This document shows positions 1-7,094 of a stretch of DNA of 24,516 nucleotides, one piece after another; position 1 is the stretch's first letter; the number at the start of each line of letters is the position of its first letter. Both the position numbers and the translations under genes were made by a program. The notes beneath the pieces are model-generated. The model was given only the letters and a program-made list of their open reading frames with translations, was not told the origin of the DNA and searched no databases. Origin of the DNA: a virus; IMG/VR virus record IMGVR_UViG_3300029989_000148, positions 1-24,516 of that record; one strand, 5' to 3'.

Positions 1-43
1 CCTTGTCGATGTACTCGACTATTATTGCTGCGTTACTGCTCAT
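1..43 (-). CDS. 5' end of a phage gene, cut by the window edge
   Basis: An ATG at 43-41 (minus strand) opens a frame of 14 codons, reading MSSNAAIIVEYIDK, that runs off the left edge without a stop. It begins 4 nt after the stop of the 87-aa gene at 48-311, which is the spacing seen throughout this leftward operon, so it is probably the next gene. Too little is visible to name it. Confidence 0.45.
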   Translation of the reverse strand, partial: MSSNAAIIVEYIDK

Positions 44-47
44 TTTG

Positions 48-311
48 TTAGCGTTTTCTTCTATTCATGTTTTGAGTTTTTAAACCCAAATGTTGTGCAA
101 TACAATTATCCATCTGATCTTTCAATCGAAATTTTCTTGTAAGTAAAGCTTGAGACTTTTGCAGTATAAGAAGTTTGTCAATAAGACTAATCTCTTTTAG
201 CGTTTCTTCCATTGATTCACCCTTGCTTTGACCTATTTTAAGGAATATAATCCCTTCATTTGCCCGCACAATCTGAGTGTCGAACAATTCTGATCCAAGT
301 GGATTACTCAT
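48..311 (-). CDS. hypothetical phage protein, 87 aa
   Basis: The ATG at 311 overlaps the TGA of the upstream HD-domain gene (ATGA), so this start is preferred over a TTG six bases upstream that would add two residues. The protein is hydrophilic with a helical centre rich in Leu, Lys and Glu (KEISLIDKLLILQKSQALL) and a basic C-terminus ending NRRKR. There is no signal peptide or TM segment. I do not recognise a family. Its tight linkage to the HD and PP-loop genes indicates co-expression in the leftward accessory operon. Confidence 0.65.
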   Translation of the reverse strand: MSNPLGSELFDTQIVRANEGIIFLKIGQSKGESMEETLKEISLIDKLLILQKSQALLTRKFRLKDQMDNCIAQHLGLKTQNMNRRKR

Positions 312-928
312 TGCCAAACTCCGCTTTCAGTTATTGCATGCCTATTAGCATTTGTCCAAGTGTCAATACTACCGTCTTTGTGCTCTTCCACCCACTTTAT
401 CATATACTCGCAAAGCTGTGCGTGCCACACTTTTTGACCTTCAACCGGCTTCCAGTGTTTAGTTTCGGCCTTCTTTGCATTCTTTAGATATTCGTGAATT
501 TCACCGGTTGCATTGACCATCGGAAGATATAGCCAACGAGGTGTAAGAGCGAATGATAGTTTGTCGGCGAAACAAAGTTTTGAAGGTAGTGCCTCGTTCT
601 TCTTTGCATAGTAGCGGGAATGATACAATGAGAAATTATACCACTTGAATAGCTCCTCATCCGGCAATTTGTTGATGTCTTTGAAGATTGTACGGGGTAC
701 TTCACAGAGCCAGAACATGATATTCGCACCGAGTTCAACATGGGTTTCACCTTCCGGTCCGTCCATGTTGGGTTTGCCCCAGTAGCCTAAATCATGAACT
801 ATGAAAGCAAGCCATAAGCGAGGATCCCAAGGAAAGCCAAAGAGCTTCCACCAGGCTGCAAATACGAAGATTGGGTGAATGATGAAGCAATGCGCTCCGA
901 ACAATACTGATTTAGTTCCTACTTTCAT
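308..928 (-). CDS. HD-domain protein, probable metal-dependent phosphohydrolase
   Basis: This 206-aa protein carries the spaced residues of an HD fold. They are a His at 13 or 18, H45-D46 within IVHDLGYWG, H63 followed by VELGA, H103 within LYHSRYYAK and D122 within CFADKLSF. HD proteins hydrolyse phosphomono- or diesters, often of nucleotides, using one or two metal ions. The substrate cannot be read from the sequence. Aromatic residues are unusually dense between residues 20 and 50 (FVFAAWWKLFGFPW), but charged residues break the run, so it is probably buried core and not a membrane span. The gene sits 27 nt after the PP-loop gene and overlaps the next gene by an ATGA, so all three are co-transcribed. 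A role in nucleotide metabolism or counter-defence is inference. Confidence 0.7.
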   Translation of the reverse strand: MKVGTKSVLFGAHCFIIHPIFVFAAWWKLFGFPWDPRLWLAFIVHDLGYWGKPNMDGPEGETHVELGANIMFWLCEVPRTIFKDINKLPDEELFKWYNFSLYHSRYYAKKNEALPSKLCFADKLSFALTPRWLYLPMVNATGEIHEYLKNAKKAETKHWKPVEGQKVWHAQLCEYMIKWVEEHKDGSIDTWTNANRHAITESGVWQ

Positions 929-955
929 GGTATTAAGGGTTTTTAGATTTGTTAT

Positions 956-1921
956 TCAAAGACTTCCGCCTCCGTTGCCAAAGGCCCCAGCAGGTAATTG
1001 CCAATTATTTGTTGATATAGGAGTATTAAAATCGGATATTGCAAGCTTAACGTACTTGTGGTTTTCTGGTATAAGCAGGCTTTTACCCATCTGGGAGAGC
1101 TCCTTTATAGTGAATTTATTATCAATTTTGAAATTCAGATCTTCCTCTGTCTCTGCTATCATTCTGATTACTTCTGGGCTCACCTGGTCAAGCGTGGCCC
1201 AATGATCTTTTGAGTAGAAGATACAGCTACGACAACTCAGACGTGGGAATCCCAGATAGTAAGCAGGATGTGGGGTAATCCCGTGTTTCTCCATTAGATC
1301 CCACACACGTCTCTCAGGCCAGTCAATACCCATACGCCAGTGATGGACCAAACGAGACTTTGAGTTAGTCCTGTGAAGCTCTGACTCGTTGTATTTGGAT
1401 CGCGCTGTGCTTTCCTCTCTGCGTTCACCGGTGACATAGAGGATTCTTTTATCCCGCAAGTCCGGCATATTAGCAAGTGCCCGTGCAGCAACATCTATTT
1501 TCAGATATGCTGAACACCATCTGGTTGTCAATGAAGCGGTCTTTGCCGGCCACTTAAGTCTCGTTGACTTCTGCCCCGATGGGGAAGATGGGAGATGGCC
1601 GAATAGTCCATGCCGTTCGAACCTCACGCCGTTTGTTCGCGAATCGGTGCGGTACAACTCCCCATAAAAGCCGTATTCTCGCCATTGGTATGATAAAGAC
1701 AAATTGAGGTGTCTTGCTATCTGGTTTACATAGCCTTCTGTCGCTGGCCAGTCAAAGAATCTACGGCAGGTTTCACCACGCCCATCAATACTTTGGTGCC
1801 ACAGCTCCATTTGGGCAGGATCCGCTCCATTCTCAAGCAGATTAAGCACCAAAGCAGTGCTATCCTTGCCTCCACTGTAAGAGACGATTATTTTGTCGTA
1901 ATATGAAAATTCTCTGATCAT
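956..1921 (-). CDS. PP-loop phosphoadenosine phosphosulfate reductase family protein (DndC-like)
   Basis: This 321-aa protein has the PP-loop SYSGGKDST at residues 14-22, which binds ATP or PAPS in the PAPS-reductase/ATP-pyrophosphatase superfamily. Further family signatures are WCSAYLK (C136), GERREEST (165-172), HPAYYLGFPR (218-227) and a CRSC motif (C230, C233). C136 together with C230/C233 could ligate a metal or Fe-S cluster, as in DndC and some phage relatives; this is inference. A fourth Cys, C52, lies near the N-terminus. Free-standing members are frequent in phage genomes and mostly uncharacterised, so sulfate assimilation is not assumed. The start ATG overlaps the TGA of the 58-aa gene. 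Family assignment is firm and the reaction is unknown. Confidence 0.88.
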   Translation of the reverse strand: MIREFSYYDKIIVSYSGGKDSTALVLNLLENGADPAQMELWHQSIDGRGETCRRFFDWPATEGYVNQIARHLNLSLSYQWREYGFYGELYRTDSRTNGVRFERHGLFGHLPSSPSGQKSTRLKWPAKTASLTTRWCSAYLKIDVAARALANMPDLRDKRILYVTGERREESTARSKYNESELHRTNSKSRLVHHWRMGIDWPERRVWDLMEKHGITPHPAYYLGFPRLSCRSCIFYSKDHWATLDQVSPEVIRMIAETEEDLNFKIDNKFTIKELSQMGKSLLIPENHKYVKLAISDFNTPISTNNWQLPAGAFGNGGGSL

Positions 1922-2094
1922 TGACTTGACGCTAATTCCATTATTTCTGTATATACCTCACCAAGGGCTATCTCGGTTTGTCGTTTAAATTGATAGTCTT
2001 GCTCATTAAATACCGGAAGTACGAATTGGGCTTCAAGGGCTCTCATCTTTACTTCAAGTATTTTCTGAGGCGAAGCATCAACTTGTCTACTCAC
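1918..2094 (-). CDS. small hypothetical phage protein, 58 aa, GTG start
   Basis: A GTG at 2094 opens a 58-codon frame ending in a TGA that overlaps the ATG of the PP-loop gene (ATGA). An in-frame TAG six codons or fewer upstream fixes the 5' limit. The product (MSRQVDASPQKILEVKMRAL at its start) is predicted to be mostly helical, acidic at the C-terminus and soluble. The GTG lies inside the 3' end of the lipoprotein gene, so translation is probably coupled on both sides. An internal ATG at codon 17 is an alternative start. No family is recognised. Start-stop coupling is the main support. Confidence 0.6.
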   Translation of the reverse strand: MSRQVDASPQKILEVKMRALEAQFVLPVFNEQDYQFKRQTEIALGEVYTEIMELASSQ

Positions 2095-2245
2095 CTGGTT
2101 TTTCTATTTTAGTTCCGAAAGGATATTGGCCCTCGTTGGGTTTAGTAGGAACCTGTTTTTGTTTAGCGGGTTCCGGTTTAGGATCATCGGGTCTACAAGC
2201 TCCAAGTGATAGGAGGCTTAAAATGAGAATGAGTAATTTTTTCAT
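2087..2245 (-). CDS. small proline-rich lipoprotein, 52 aa
   Basis: The frame starts MKKLLILILSLLSLGAC, a textbook type II signal peptide: basic n-region, Leu/Ile core and lipobox LGAC with the lipidated Cys at residue 17. The mature part is only about 36 residues and rich in Pro and Lys (RPDDPKPEPAKQKQVPTKP), with no recognised domain. It ends by overlapping the GTG of the next gene by 8 nt. Size and proline content resemble Rz1-type outer-membrane spanins and also some superinfection-exclusion lipoproteins; neither is proven. It is far from the lysis module, which weakens the spanin reading. The frame was read by hand and passes through A and T runs near 2220-2242, so a base-count error there would change it. 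Confidence 0.6.
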   Translation of the reverse strand: MKKLLILILSLLSLGACRPDDPKPEPAKQKQVPTKPNEGQYPFGTKIEKPGE

Positions 2246-2259
2246 AATCTTATACGGTT

Positions 2260-2493
2260 TCAGTAAACTTCAATGCCTTCGGTGGCATTAGCAATATCGC
2301 GTTGCATTCTGCTAATCGTATTGTTAAGTCCCTCATCGTTTTTGAAGGAAGAACTCGCAAAGTGAGCGGGGGTGCACCACATAACTACATTTTTCCTTAT
2401 CCGGCATTGGTAACCGGCATTTTCAAGTTCCTTGATTAAGGATTGTAAGATTTCCACTTTTCTAAAATTTTTAAGTGTGCCTAATAAGAACAT
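2260..2493 (-). CDS. hypothetical phage protein, 77 aa, first gene of the leftward operon
   Basis: The frame starts MFLLGTLKNFRKVEILQSLI and looks like a small alpha/beta protein. It has one helix near residues 12-27, a strand-like segment CRIRKNVVMWCTP and an acidic C-terminal helix (ISRMQRDIANATEGIEVY). Two cysteines lie ten residues apart (C30 and C40). No family is recognised. It follows a good Bacteroidota-type promoter so closely that the mRNA may have almost no leader. The lipoprotein gene begins 14 nt after its stop. Confidence 0.6.
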   Translation of the reverse strand: MFLLGTLKNFRKVEILQSLIKELENAGYQCRIRKNVVMWCTPAHFASSSFKNDEGLNNTISRMQRDIANATEGIEVY

Positions 2494-2688
2494 AATACCT
2501 CAAAAATAGTGCATATATTTAATATATACAACAATTAACCAATAATTTTTAGAAATATTTTTTGACCCGGTCTAAATTCTTAACAGGTTGAACGTTAAGT
2601 GTAAAAAAATAAGTGTGTTTAATGGGCACATATAAATTTTTATAATTATATTTGGTGCGATTCGACAAAAAACCGATTAAAAAAGATC
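2494..2688. promoter_or_regulatory. divergent intergenic control region
   Basis: This 195-bp AT-rich stretch separates the leftward accessory operon from the rightward structural operon. It holds the leftward promoter described separately and, facing right, a -7-like TATATTTG at 2647-2654, about 35 nt before the scaffold-gene ATG. I could not find a well-placed -33 element for the rightward box. No ORF, tRNA or clear operator palindrome is seen. The late operon probably starts here. Confidence 0.5.
2501..2534 (-). promoter_or_regulatory. candidate promoter of the leftward accessory operon
   Basis: On the minus strand a TTGTTG (2534-2529) lies 20 nt upstream of TATTTTTG (2508-2501). This matches the Bacteroidota -33 TTG / -7 TAnnTTTG pattern with normal spacing. 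Transcription would start only a few bases before the ATG at 2493. The match is by eye. Confidence 0.5.
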
Positions 2689-3300
2689 ATGAATAAGAAA
2701 TTATTGGAACTGTTTAAAGCCAAATGCAAAGACATGGGGCTTTCAGACGTAGCAATCGAGGCCATGGTAACAGCTGGCAGCGAGGGCTTGACCGATGCGT
2801 CTACTGACGCAGAAATCGAGGCAAAGGCAAACCTTATTCTCCCATTTGCGAAAGCAGCACAGGCAGAATCTACAAGGTGGGCACAAGCGGCCTCCACAAA
2901 AACAAAAACCGAATTAGAGGCGGAAGCAGCTAAGGCGAAAAAGCAAGAAGGGGCAGAGGAAAAACCTTGGGAAGCCGCTATTAACGGATTGAAAGCCGAT
3001 TATGACAAGAAATTGTCAACTCTTGAACAAGAGAATCAGGCATTCAAGACTGAAAAAGCGGGAACAGAAAGGACAGTTTTAATCGCAGGCCTTCAAAAAA
3101 AGCATGGCCTTACTGATGAGCACATGAAATTTGTGACCGTACCGGCAGACGTCGATCCTGACGTTTACCTGACCGGATACAAACAGCATCTCATCACGCA
3201 GGGCTTAGTCCCGGCAGTTGCCGGAACCGCAGCAACAGCACAGCAGGCTTCAGAAGATGCTGCTAAAGCGTTGTTGGCAGAAGTTGAAGTTAAATCTTAA
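2689..3300 (+). CDS. probable capsid scaffold protein
   Basis: This 203-aa protein is Ala, Glu and Lys rich. It has a long coiled-coil centre (about residues 55-125, including KTKTELEAEAAKAKKQEG and KLSTLEQENQAFKTEK) and a small C-terminal domain (HGLTDEHMKFVTVPAD). This composition and its place just upstream of the decoration and major capsid genes are typical of phage scaffolds, which template procapsid assembly. The N-terminal 30 residues (ELFKAKCKDMGLSDVAIEAM) form a compact helical module. No protease motif is seen, so a fused protease is unlikely. It is the first gene of the rightward operon. Confidence 0.65.
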   Translation: MNKKLLELFKAKCKDMGLSDVAIEAMVTAGSEGLTDASTDAEIEAKANLILPFAKAAQAESTRWAQAASTKTKTELEAEAAKAKKQEGAEEKPWEAAINGLKADYDKKLSTLEQENQAFKTEKAGTERTVLIAGLQKKHGLTDEHMKFVTVPADVDPDVYLTGYKQHLITQGLVPAVAGTAATAQQASEDAAKALLAEVEVKS

Positions 3301-3314
3301 AAAATCCACAACCC

Positions 3315-3962
3315 ATGAAGTTCGGAAAGAAAACTTATGGCGGTGGCCGTCCGGTTTACACATCCAGCCCCTTGAGGGTTACGGGTGGTTTTAGCCTGGA
3401 TACCACTGCGCAGGGTTTCAATGCCGGGGATATTATCCCTGCCGGAACTCTGGCCGTTTATGATGAGCTGACACGCAAGGTGAAGGTTCTCAAAACAGGC
3501 AAAGTGAAAGCAATCGATGAGGGAGACGCCAAAATCGTTACTCTCGAAAGCTCTATGCATCTCAGACCTATTTTCAAAATAGGTGATCAGGTGCTCAAAA
3601 CTGTAACTGGTCTGCTGGCCTCTGCGCCTTCGATCACTGCGATTACAATTGGTGCAGATAATGGTGAATACGTAATCACTCTCTCAGCTGCTATCACTGG
3701 TTTGGCTGTTGGCAATGTTATTGTTCAGGTCGTTGCTGATGCAACTACTCCAACCAATGCCGCCTTAGTCGGTACGGCCAATGCCGCTGTTATTGCCCCT
3801 GTTGAAGTCAACGAGGGCACAAATGAAACCGGTATTGATGTTACAATTGACTCCGGGGCTGGTGCCTGGTACGTTCGACGTATCCCGCCTATCCTTGGTA
3901 CGCTGATGACAGGCAACGTGTTGCTTGCTAACCACAACATCAAATTCACACAATCTTATTAA
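3315..3962 (+). CDS. probable head fibre / capsid decoration protein
   Basis: This 215-aa protein is beta-rich with many Thr, Val, Ala and Gly, and lies directly before the major capsid gene. The N-terminal half (GDIIPAGTLAVYDELTRKVK) resembles the compact beta modules of capsid-bound decoration or head-fibre proteins. The centre (AITIGADNGEYVITLSAAIT) looks like a bacterial Ig-like strand pattern. The C-terminus contains RRIPPILGTLMTGNVLLAN. There is no signal peptide. The position between scaffold and capsid supports a virion-surface role. The family name is inferred from position and composition, not from a clear motif. Confidence 0.55.
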   Translation: MKFGKKTYGGGRPVYTSSPLRVTGGFSLDTTAQGFNAGDIIPAGTLAVYDELTRKVKVLKTGKVKAIDEGDAKIVTLESSMHLRPIFKIGDQVLKTVTGLLASAPSITAITIGADNGEYVITLSAAITGLAVGNVIVQVVADATTPTNAALVGTANAAVIAPVEVNEGTNETGIDVTIDSGAGAWYVRRIPPILGTLMTGNVLLANHNIKFTQSY

Positions 3963-3967
3963 GGAGG
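3961..3967 (+). promoter_or_regulatory. strong Shine-Dalgarno before the major capsid gene
   Basis: AAGGAGG lies 7 nt before the capsid ATG at 3975. A perfect SD is unusual in Bacteroidota, and the neighbouring phage genes lack one, so it probably reflects the high capsid dose required. Confidence 0.7.
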
Positions 3968-3974
3968 AAAAGTT

Positions 3975-5102
3975 ATGCCGCAAAGTATTTTCACAAAATT
4001 AACTTTCCCCGGACAGCCTATTGACTTGCTGAAAACTATGCAAATCATGTTCGATCAGGCATCTTTACAGAATAAGATCCTGTGGGAAAAAACCTACGTT
4101 GATCGTTGGTTCACTGCTAACCTGCCACAATACGGCCTTACTTGCGAAGGAATTGTTGGTAAGTACAAACTCCGCTTCCTTGCTTCAATCATTGGAAACG
4201 ATTCGTCCACACCGCTTCGCCCTTCTGATGGTTTCGACACCTGGTCTGGTGAGATTCCTCGCGTAGGTCATAAATTCCTGATGGAGGCCCAAAAGCTTCG
4301 TAAACTTCAGGAAATCTACGAATCTCCTCGTTTGAATGACGCTCAGAAATTTGCTGAGATCAAAAAAACGATGATCTCTGACTTCCAGGAGGCCTATTTG
4401 GGCACCAAGGATGCTGTTGACCATATCATTTTGCGCGCGCTCTCTAATGGCGGCGTTGCTGACTTCACCTCTACCATCAACCCTGATGGTCGTGTCTACA
4501 AAGTAGATTACGAAATGCCCGAGGACAATAAGTTGCACGTTGCAACCGAGTGGGTAGATGCGAACATCGCTACTGTTGATATTATGCTCGAACTGGGCAA
4601 GGCCATTTATGACTTTGCCGCTAAAGGGGTAGTTTTTGGTGAGGCTTGTATGGCCCCTGAAATCAAGTATTTCATGAAGCGTTCGGCGTTAGTAAAGACC
4701 GCTATCCTTGGTAACGACAAGAGTAAAGGTGTTGTATCTGATTCCGCATTTGATGCCTACTGGGCTGAAAACGGTCTTCCTCCTATCACTCTGATCACGA
4801 AGCAAAACGCCATTCAGAAAGATGGCGAGCGTGTGACTGTGGATCCTTGGAATCACGACATGATCGTATTGAAACCTGCCGGTACTATCGGTGAATTGCA
4901 GCCTGCATTCGAAGATAGTGCTATTATCCCTGAGGAACATGTAAACTATACCGATGCCGGCAGCGGTATCCGTATGGCAAAATGGACCGTAGGCGAAAGC
5001 TCTGGACAGGCAGCGGGTGAGTACACACAAGGCAGCTGGAGGGTAGTTCCTATCATCAACAGCATCAATGCCGTTGTGAACCTGAAGGTTCGTAACCTGT
5101 AA
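3975..5102 (+). CDS. major capsid protein
   Basis: This 375-aa protein sits where the capsid gene is expected, after scaffold and decoration genes and before small connectors. Its length suits a siphovirus capsid subunit. Visible features include an early LP-containing segment (WFTANLPQYGLTCEG), GEIPRVGHKFLMEAQKLRKL (about residues 93-112), a helical stretch with DFQEAYLGTKDAVDHIILRA (about 138-157) and a C-terminal beta segment with WRVVPIINSINAVVNLKV. The pattern recalls the lambda gpE-type/HK97-fold capsids seen in Bacteroidota phages. No N-terminal delta-domain cleavage site is evident, which agrees with a separate scaffold. Its perfect SD suggests it is the most heavily translated gene here. 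Confidence 0.8.
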   Translation: MPQSIFTKLTFPGQPIDLLKTMQIMFDQASLQNKILWEKTYVDRWFTANLPQYGLTCEGIVGKYKLRFLASIIGNDSSTPLRPSDGFDTWSGEIPRVGHKFLMEAQKLRKLQEIYESPRLNDAQKFAEIKKTMISDFQEAYLGTKDAVDHIILRALSNGGVADFTSTINPDGRVYKVDYEMPEDNKLHVATEWVDANIATVDIMLELGKAIYDFAAKGVVFGEACMAPEIKYFMKRSALVKTAILGNDKSKGVVSDSAFDAYWAENGLPPITLITKQNAIQKDGERVTVDPWNHDMIVLKPAGTIGELQPAFEDSAIIPEEHVNYTDAGSGIRMAKWTVGESSGQAAGEYTQGSWRVVPIINSINAVVNLKVRNL

Positions 5103-5113
5103 TAAAGCTGACC

Positions 5114-5428
5114 GTGACAAATTTAGAAGCTATACAAGCCGAAATCGAGCCCTTTACACTAAGCAGAGTGGCACTCACTAAAGCATTAACCGATGTAGGG
5201 TTAGTTGCAATAGCTGAATACAACGATGCAAAATTGGTTGCCCGGGCTACCGTTAAAGCCCTCTCTCGATTGACTGTTCTTGCGAAAGAATCCGAAGGGA
5301 AATTTTCTCAAGACTATACTGCCGGAGAGGTTGAAAAACGGATTGTATTGATATGCAATGAATTTGGCTTTACTGTTTCTGAATTTGTCATAAGTTCCTC
5401 AATCTCTGATGGATCAAATAGTTGGTAG
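5114..5428 (+). CDS. head-tail connector-like protein, 104 aa
   Basis: A GTG start 11 nt after the capsid stop opens a 104-aa, mostly helical protein (MTNLEAIQAEIEPFTLSRVA at its start). Small helical proteins directly after the capsid gene are usually gp6-type adaptors that form the first ring on the portal. No catalytic motif is seen. Its stop lies at 5426-5428, just before the next start, suggesting coupled translation. The role is assigned by position and fold type only. Confidence 0.55.
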   Translation: MTNLEAIQAEIEPFTLSRVALTKALTDVGLVAIAEYNDAKLVARATVKALSRLTVLAKESEGKFSQDYTAGEVEKRIVLICNEFGFTVSEFVISSSISDGSNSW

Positions 5429-5430
5429 TC

Positions 5431-5760
5431 ATGGCAAGATATAACGGCTCCTTCAAGTACAAAACAACTACTCCCGGGCAAAAGGATCCTGATACAGGGT
5501 TCTTTGCCGAAGGGGTTGACTCTGATTGGCTTGATGGTGGACCCTGCCACGTTGAAAAGCATATACCTCCTAAAGAGATAAAAGGCATGGATGGGACTGT
5601 GACACGCTATGAGTACGAGATCTTTTTGCCTTTGTCTTCTTTGAACCTGAGTGCCGGGACACCTCTTGCCCTTTTTGGGGAAGATGGTATTCAGATTGAT
5701 TCTGTCCAGGTTATAGGGTTTGACCGAACTGGCAGAAAGAATATTGTAGTCTGGGCTTAA
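5431..5760 (+). CDS. putative head-closure (stopper) protein
   Basis: I chose the ATG at 5431 (MARYNGSF) over an in-frame TTG at 5422; the ATG follows the previous stop by 2 nt. The 109-aa protein is beta-rich, with strands such as YEYEIFLPL and KNIVVWA at its C-terminus and a GxDGxxTRYEYE segment. Small beta-barrel proteins at this position act as head-closure stoppers in SPP1/HK97-type phages. The assignment is by order: capsid, helical adaptor, beta stopper, gp10-like, terminator, tube. Confidence 0.55.
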   Translation: MARYNGSFKYKTTTPGQKDPDTGFFAEGVDSDWLDGGPCHVEKHIPPKEIKGMDGTVTRYEYEIFLPLSSLNLSAGTPLALFGEDGIQIDSVQVIGFDRTGRKNIVVWA

Positions 5761-5769
5761 TTCAAAGCA

Positions 5770-6195
5770 ATGGGTTTCAAGCAAACTACCCCGCCATCGG
5801 CGATAGGTCAATATCTGGACGACCAGCTTAACAGAAGACTGACCGTTATCTGGAATGTTTTCAACTACGTGGGTATTTCCTGTGTAGATGAGGCGAGGGA
5901 TAAAGGGTCCTATACAGACAGAACCGGCAATCTTAGGAATTCGATCGGATATGTAATTGTAAAAGACGGGTTCATTATGTCAGAAGGTGGTTTTCAGGGA
6001 CCAGGAGGGGCAGAGAGTTTGGAATTTGCGAAAAAACTGGCAGCCGGGCACGTGAAGGGGATCACCCTTATAGTTGTGGCGGGTATGAATTACGCTGACA
6101 ATGTTGAAGCCCTTAACTATGATGTTTTAACCAGTGCCGAATTACTTGCAGAGCAGCTTGTACCGCAGATACTGGAAAAATTAGGTTTAAAATGA
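5770..6195 (+). CDS. HK97 gp10-like tail-connector protein
   Basis: This 141-aa protein contains YTDRTGNLRNSIGYVI (about residues 48-63). The T-x-x-T/R-G-x-L-R-x-S-I core is the signature of HK97 gp10-like neck or tail-completion proteins. The C-terminal part (VVAGMNYADNVE, then a Leu-rich helix) also fits: family members end with a strand carrying a Y-A-x-x-V/Y-E motif. It acts at the head-tail joining ring. The stop overlaps the next gene's ATG (ATGA at 6192-6195). Confidence 0.72.
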   Translation: MGFKQTTPPSAIGQYLDDQLNRRLTVIWNVFNYVGISCVDEARDKGSYTDRTGNLRNSIGYVIVKDGFIMSEGGFQGPGGAESLEFAKKLAAGHVKGITLIVVAGMNYADNVEALNYDVLTSAELLAEQLVPQILEKLGLK

Positions 6196-6599
6196 ATAAG
6201 ACAGGCAGCGAAATAGAAGGAGATGTTTTTACAATCATCAAAAATAGCGTGTTAGCGACGGCCCTGCACGGAACGATTTACCGTGAGGGCATGAGGCCTA
6301 ATGGTGCTACTTCTGAAGATGCTATTGTCACTTTCATTACCGGTTTAGATTCACAGATCCAGACAGGGGCATTAAACCTTAACATCTATGTACCGGACAT
6401 TGATAACGGGAGCGGAACACTGGTTAAGAATGGCCTACGCTGTCAGGCTTTGGAGATTCTGGCAAACAACATCGTTCAAGGGCTGAAACCTACACAATAT
6501 CGCTTTTCACTTGGGGCCATAGTTCAAACATTCAAAGCCGAGGGGCTTAATCAGCATTTCGTTAACGCGAAGATAAAATTTCAATTAGTAACATTTTAA
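6192..6599 (+). CDS. tail terminator / completion-like protein
   Basis: This 135-aa protein overlaps the gp10-like gene by ATGA. It shows an early helix (IEGDVFTIIKNSVLATAL), a strand GTIYREGMRP and a late strand HFVNAKIKFQLVTF. Position and size match tail terminator proteins (lambda gpU, gp17-like), which cap the tail tube and join it to the head. The pattern of an early Gly-x-Ile-Tyr strand followed by Asp-rich loops is typical, but no diagnostic motif is present, so the call relies mainly on gene order. Confidence 0.58.
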   Translation: MNKTGSEIEGDVFTIIKNSVLATALHGTIYREGMRPNGATSEDAIVTFITGLDSQIQTGALNLNIYVPDIDNGSGTLVKNGLRCQALEILANNIVQGLKPTQYRFSLGAIVQTFKAEGLNQHFVNAKIKFQLVTF

Positions 6600-6611
6600 A
6601 AACATACAGAA

Positions 6612-7067
6612 ATGTCAATCTTATCATGGGGTAAACCAAAAATTGAAGTAGTTGTAACAACTACAGGTGCGATTCCCACAACACCCACCTGGGTGGTATT
6701 TCCAGTTGTTAAAGAGAACACCGCAAAATTGACAACCACGAAGGGGAATAAAACAGAGGCAACCGGTGAGGGTGGTGAGACCGTCGATGTCCGCTACCAG
6801 AAAAACAAATTTGCCTTTGAGTGTGAAGTTTTTGTGAAGAAAGGAGATTCAAAACCGATTGTAGACGCCGATGGACTGATCACAGCAAACTATTGCTGCC
6901 GTCTCACTCCTGAAGATGATACACTGGAAGGCTGGATCATGGAAAATACTTCTGTGAGTTGTGAAGAGAGCTGGACCAGTGCAGACGGGAAGATGTGGAA
7001 ATACACCTTTGAGGGCCTGAAACCGGCAACCGGCAATATCCTGAAACCTTACACTAAGGTAGCATAA
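6612..7067 (+). CDS. major tail tube protein
   Basis: This 151-aa protein starts MSILSWGKPKIEVVVTTTGA and is beta-rich. It contains KLTTTKGNKTEATGEGGE and the strand VRYQKNKFAFECEVFVKKG, and ends with WKYTFEGLKPATGN. The sheet-loop-sheet plan and the position before the chaperone pair are those of siphovirus tube subunits. Two adjacent Cys occur in NYCCRLTP. A strong hairpin follows the stop by 10 nt and may attenuate or protect this abundant transcript. Confidence 0.75.
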   Translation: MSILSWGKPKIEVVVTTTGAIPTTPTWVVFPVVKENTAKLTTTKGNKTEATGEGGETVDVRYQKNKFAFECEVFVKKGDSKPIVDADGLITANYCCRLTPEDDTLEGWIMENTSVSCEESWTSADGKMWKYTFEGLKPATGNILKPYTKVA

Positions 7068-7076
7068 CAGAACAGC

Positions 7077-7094
7077 AGCCCGGATCTCCGGGCT
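7077..7094 (+). terminator. stem-loop after the tail tube gene
   Basis: AGCCCGG (7077-7083), a 4-nt loop and CCGGGCT (7088-7094) form a perfect 7-bp GC-rich stem 10 nt after the tube stop codon. The following ACCGTTTTG is only weakly U-rich. It may therefore be a partial terminator or a 3'-end stabiliser or processing signal before the tRNA. Confidence 0.55.

Noticed and set aside
879-1205. 108-codon plus-strand ORF
   Set aside because: It is antisense to the HD and PP-loop genes, with no supporting promoter or family features.
7077-7083. CCCGGGA at 7678-7684 as the chaperone slippery site
   Set aside because: Its XXY/YYZ codons lie in the -1 frame, not the G frame, so it cannot support the needed slip; T TTT TTC at 7628 is in the right phase.
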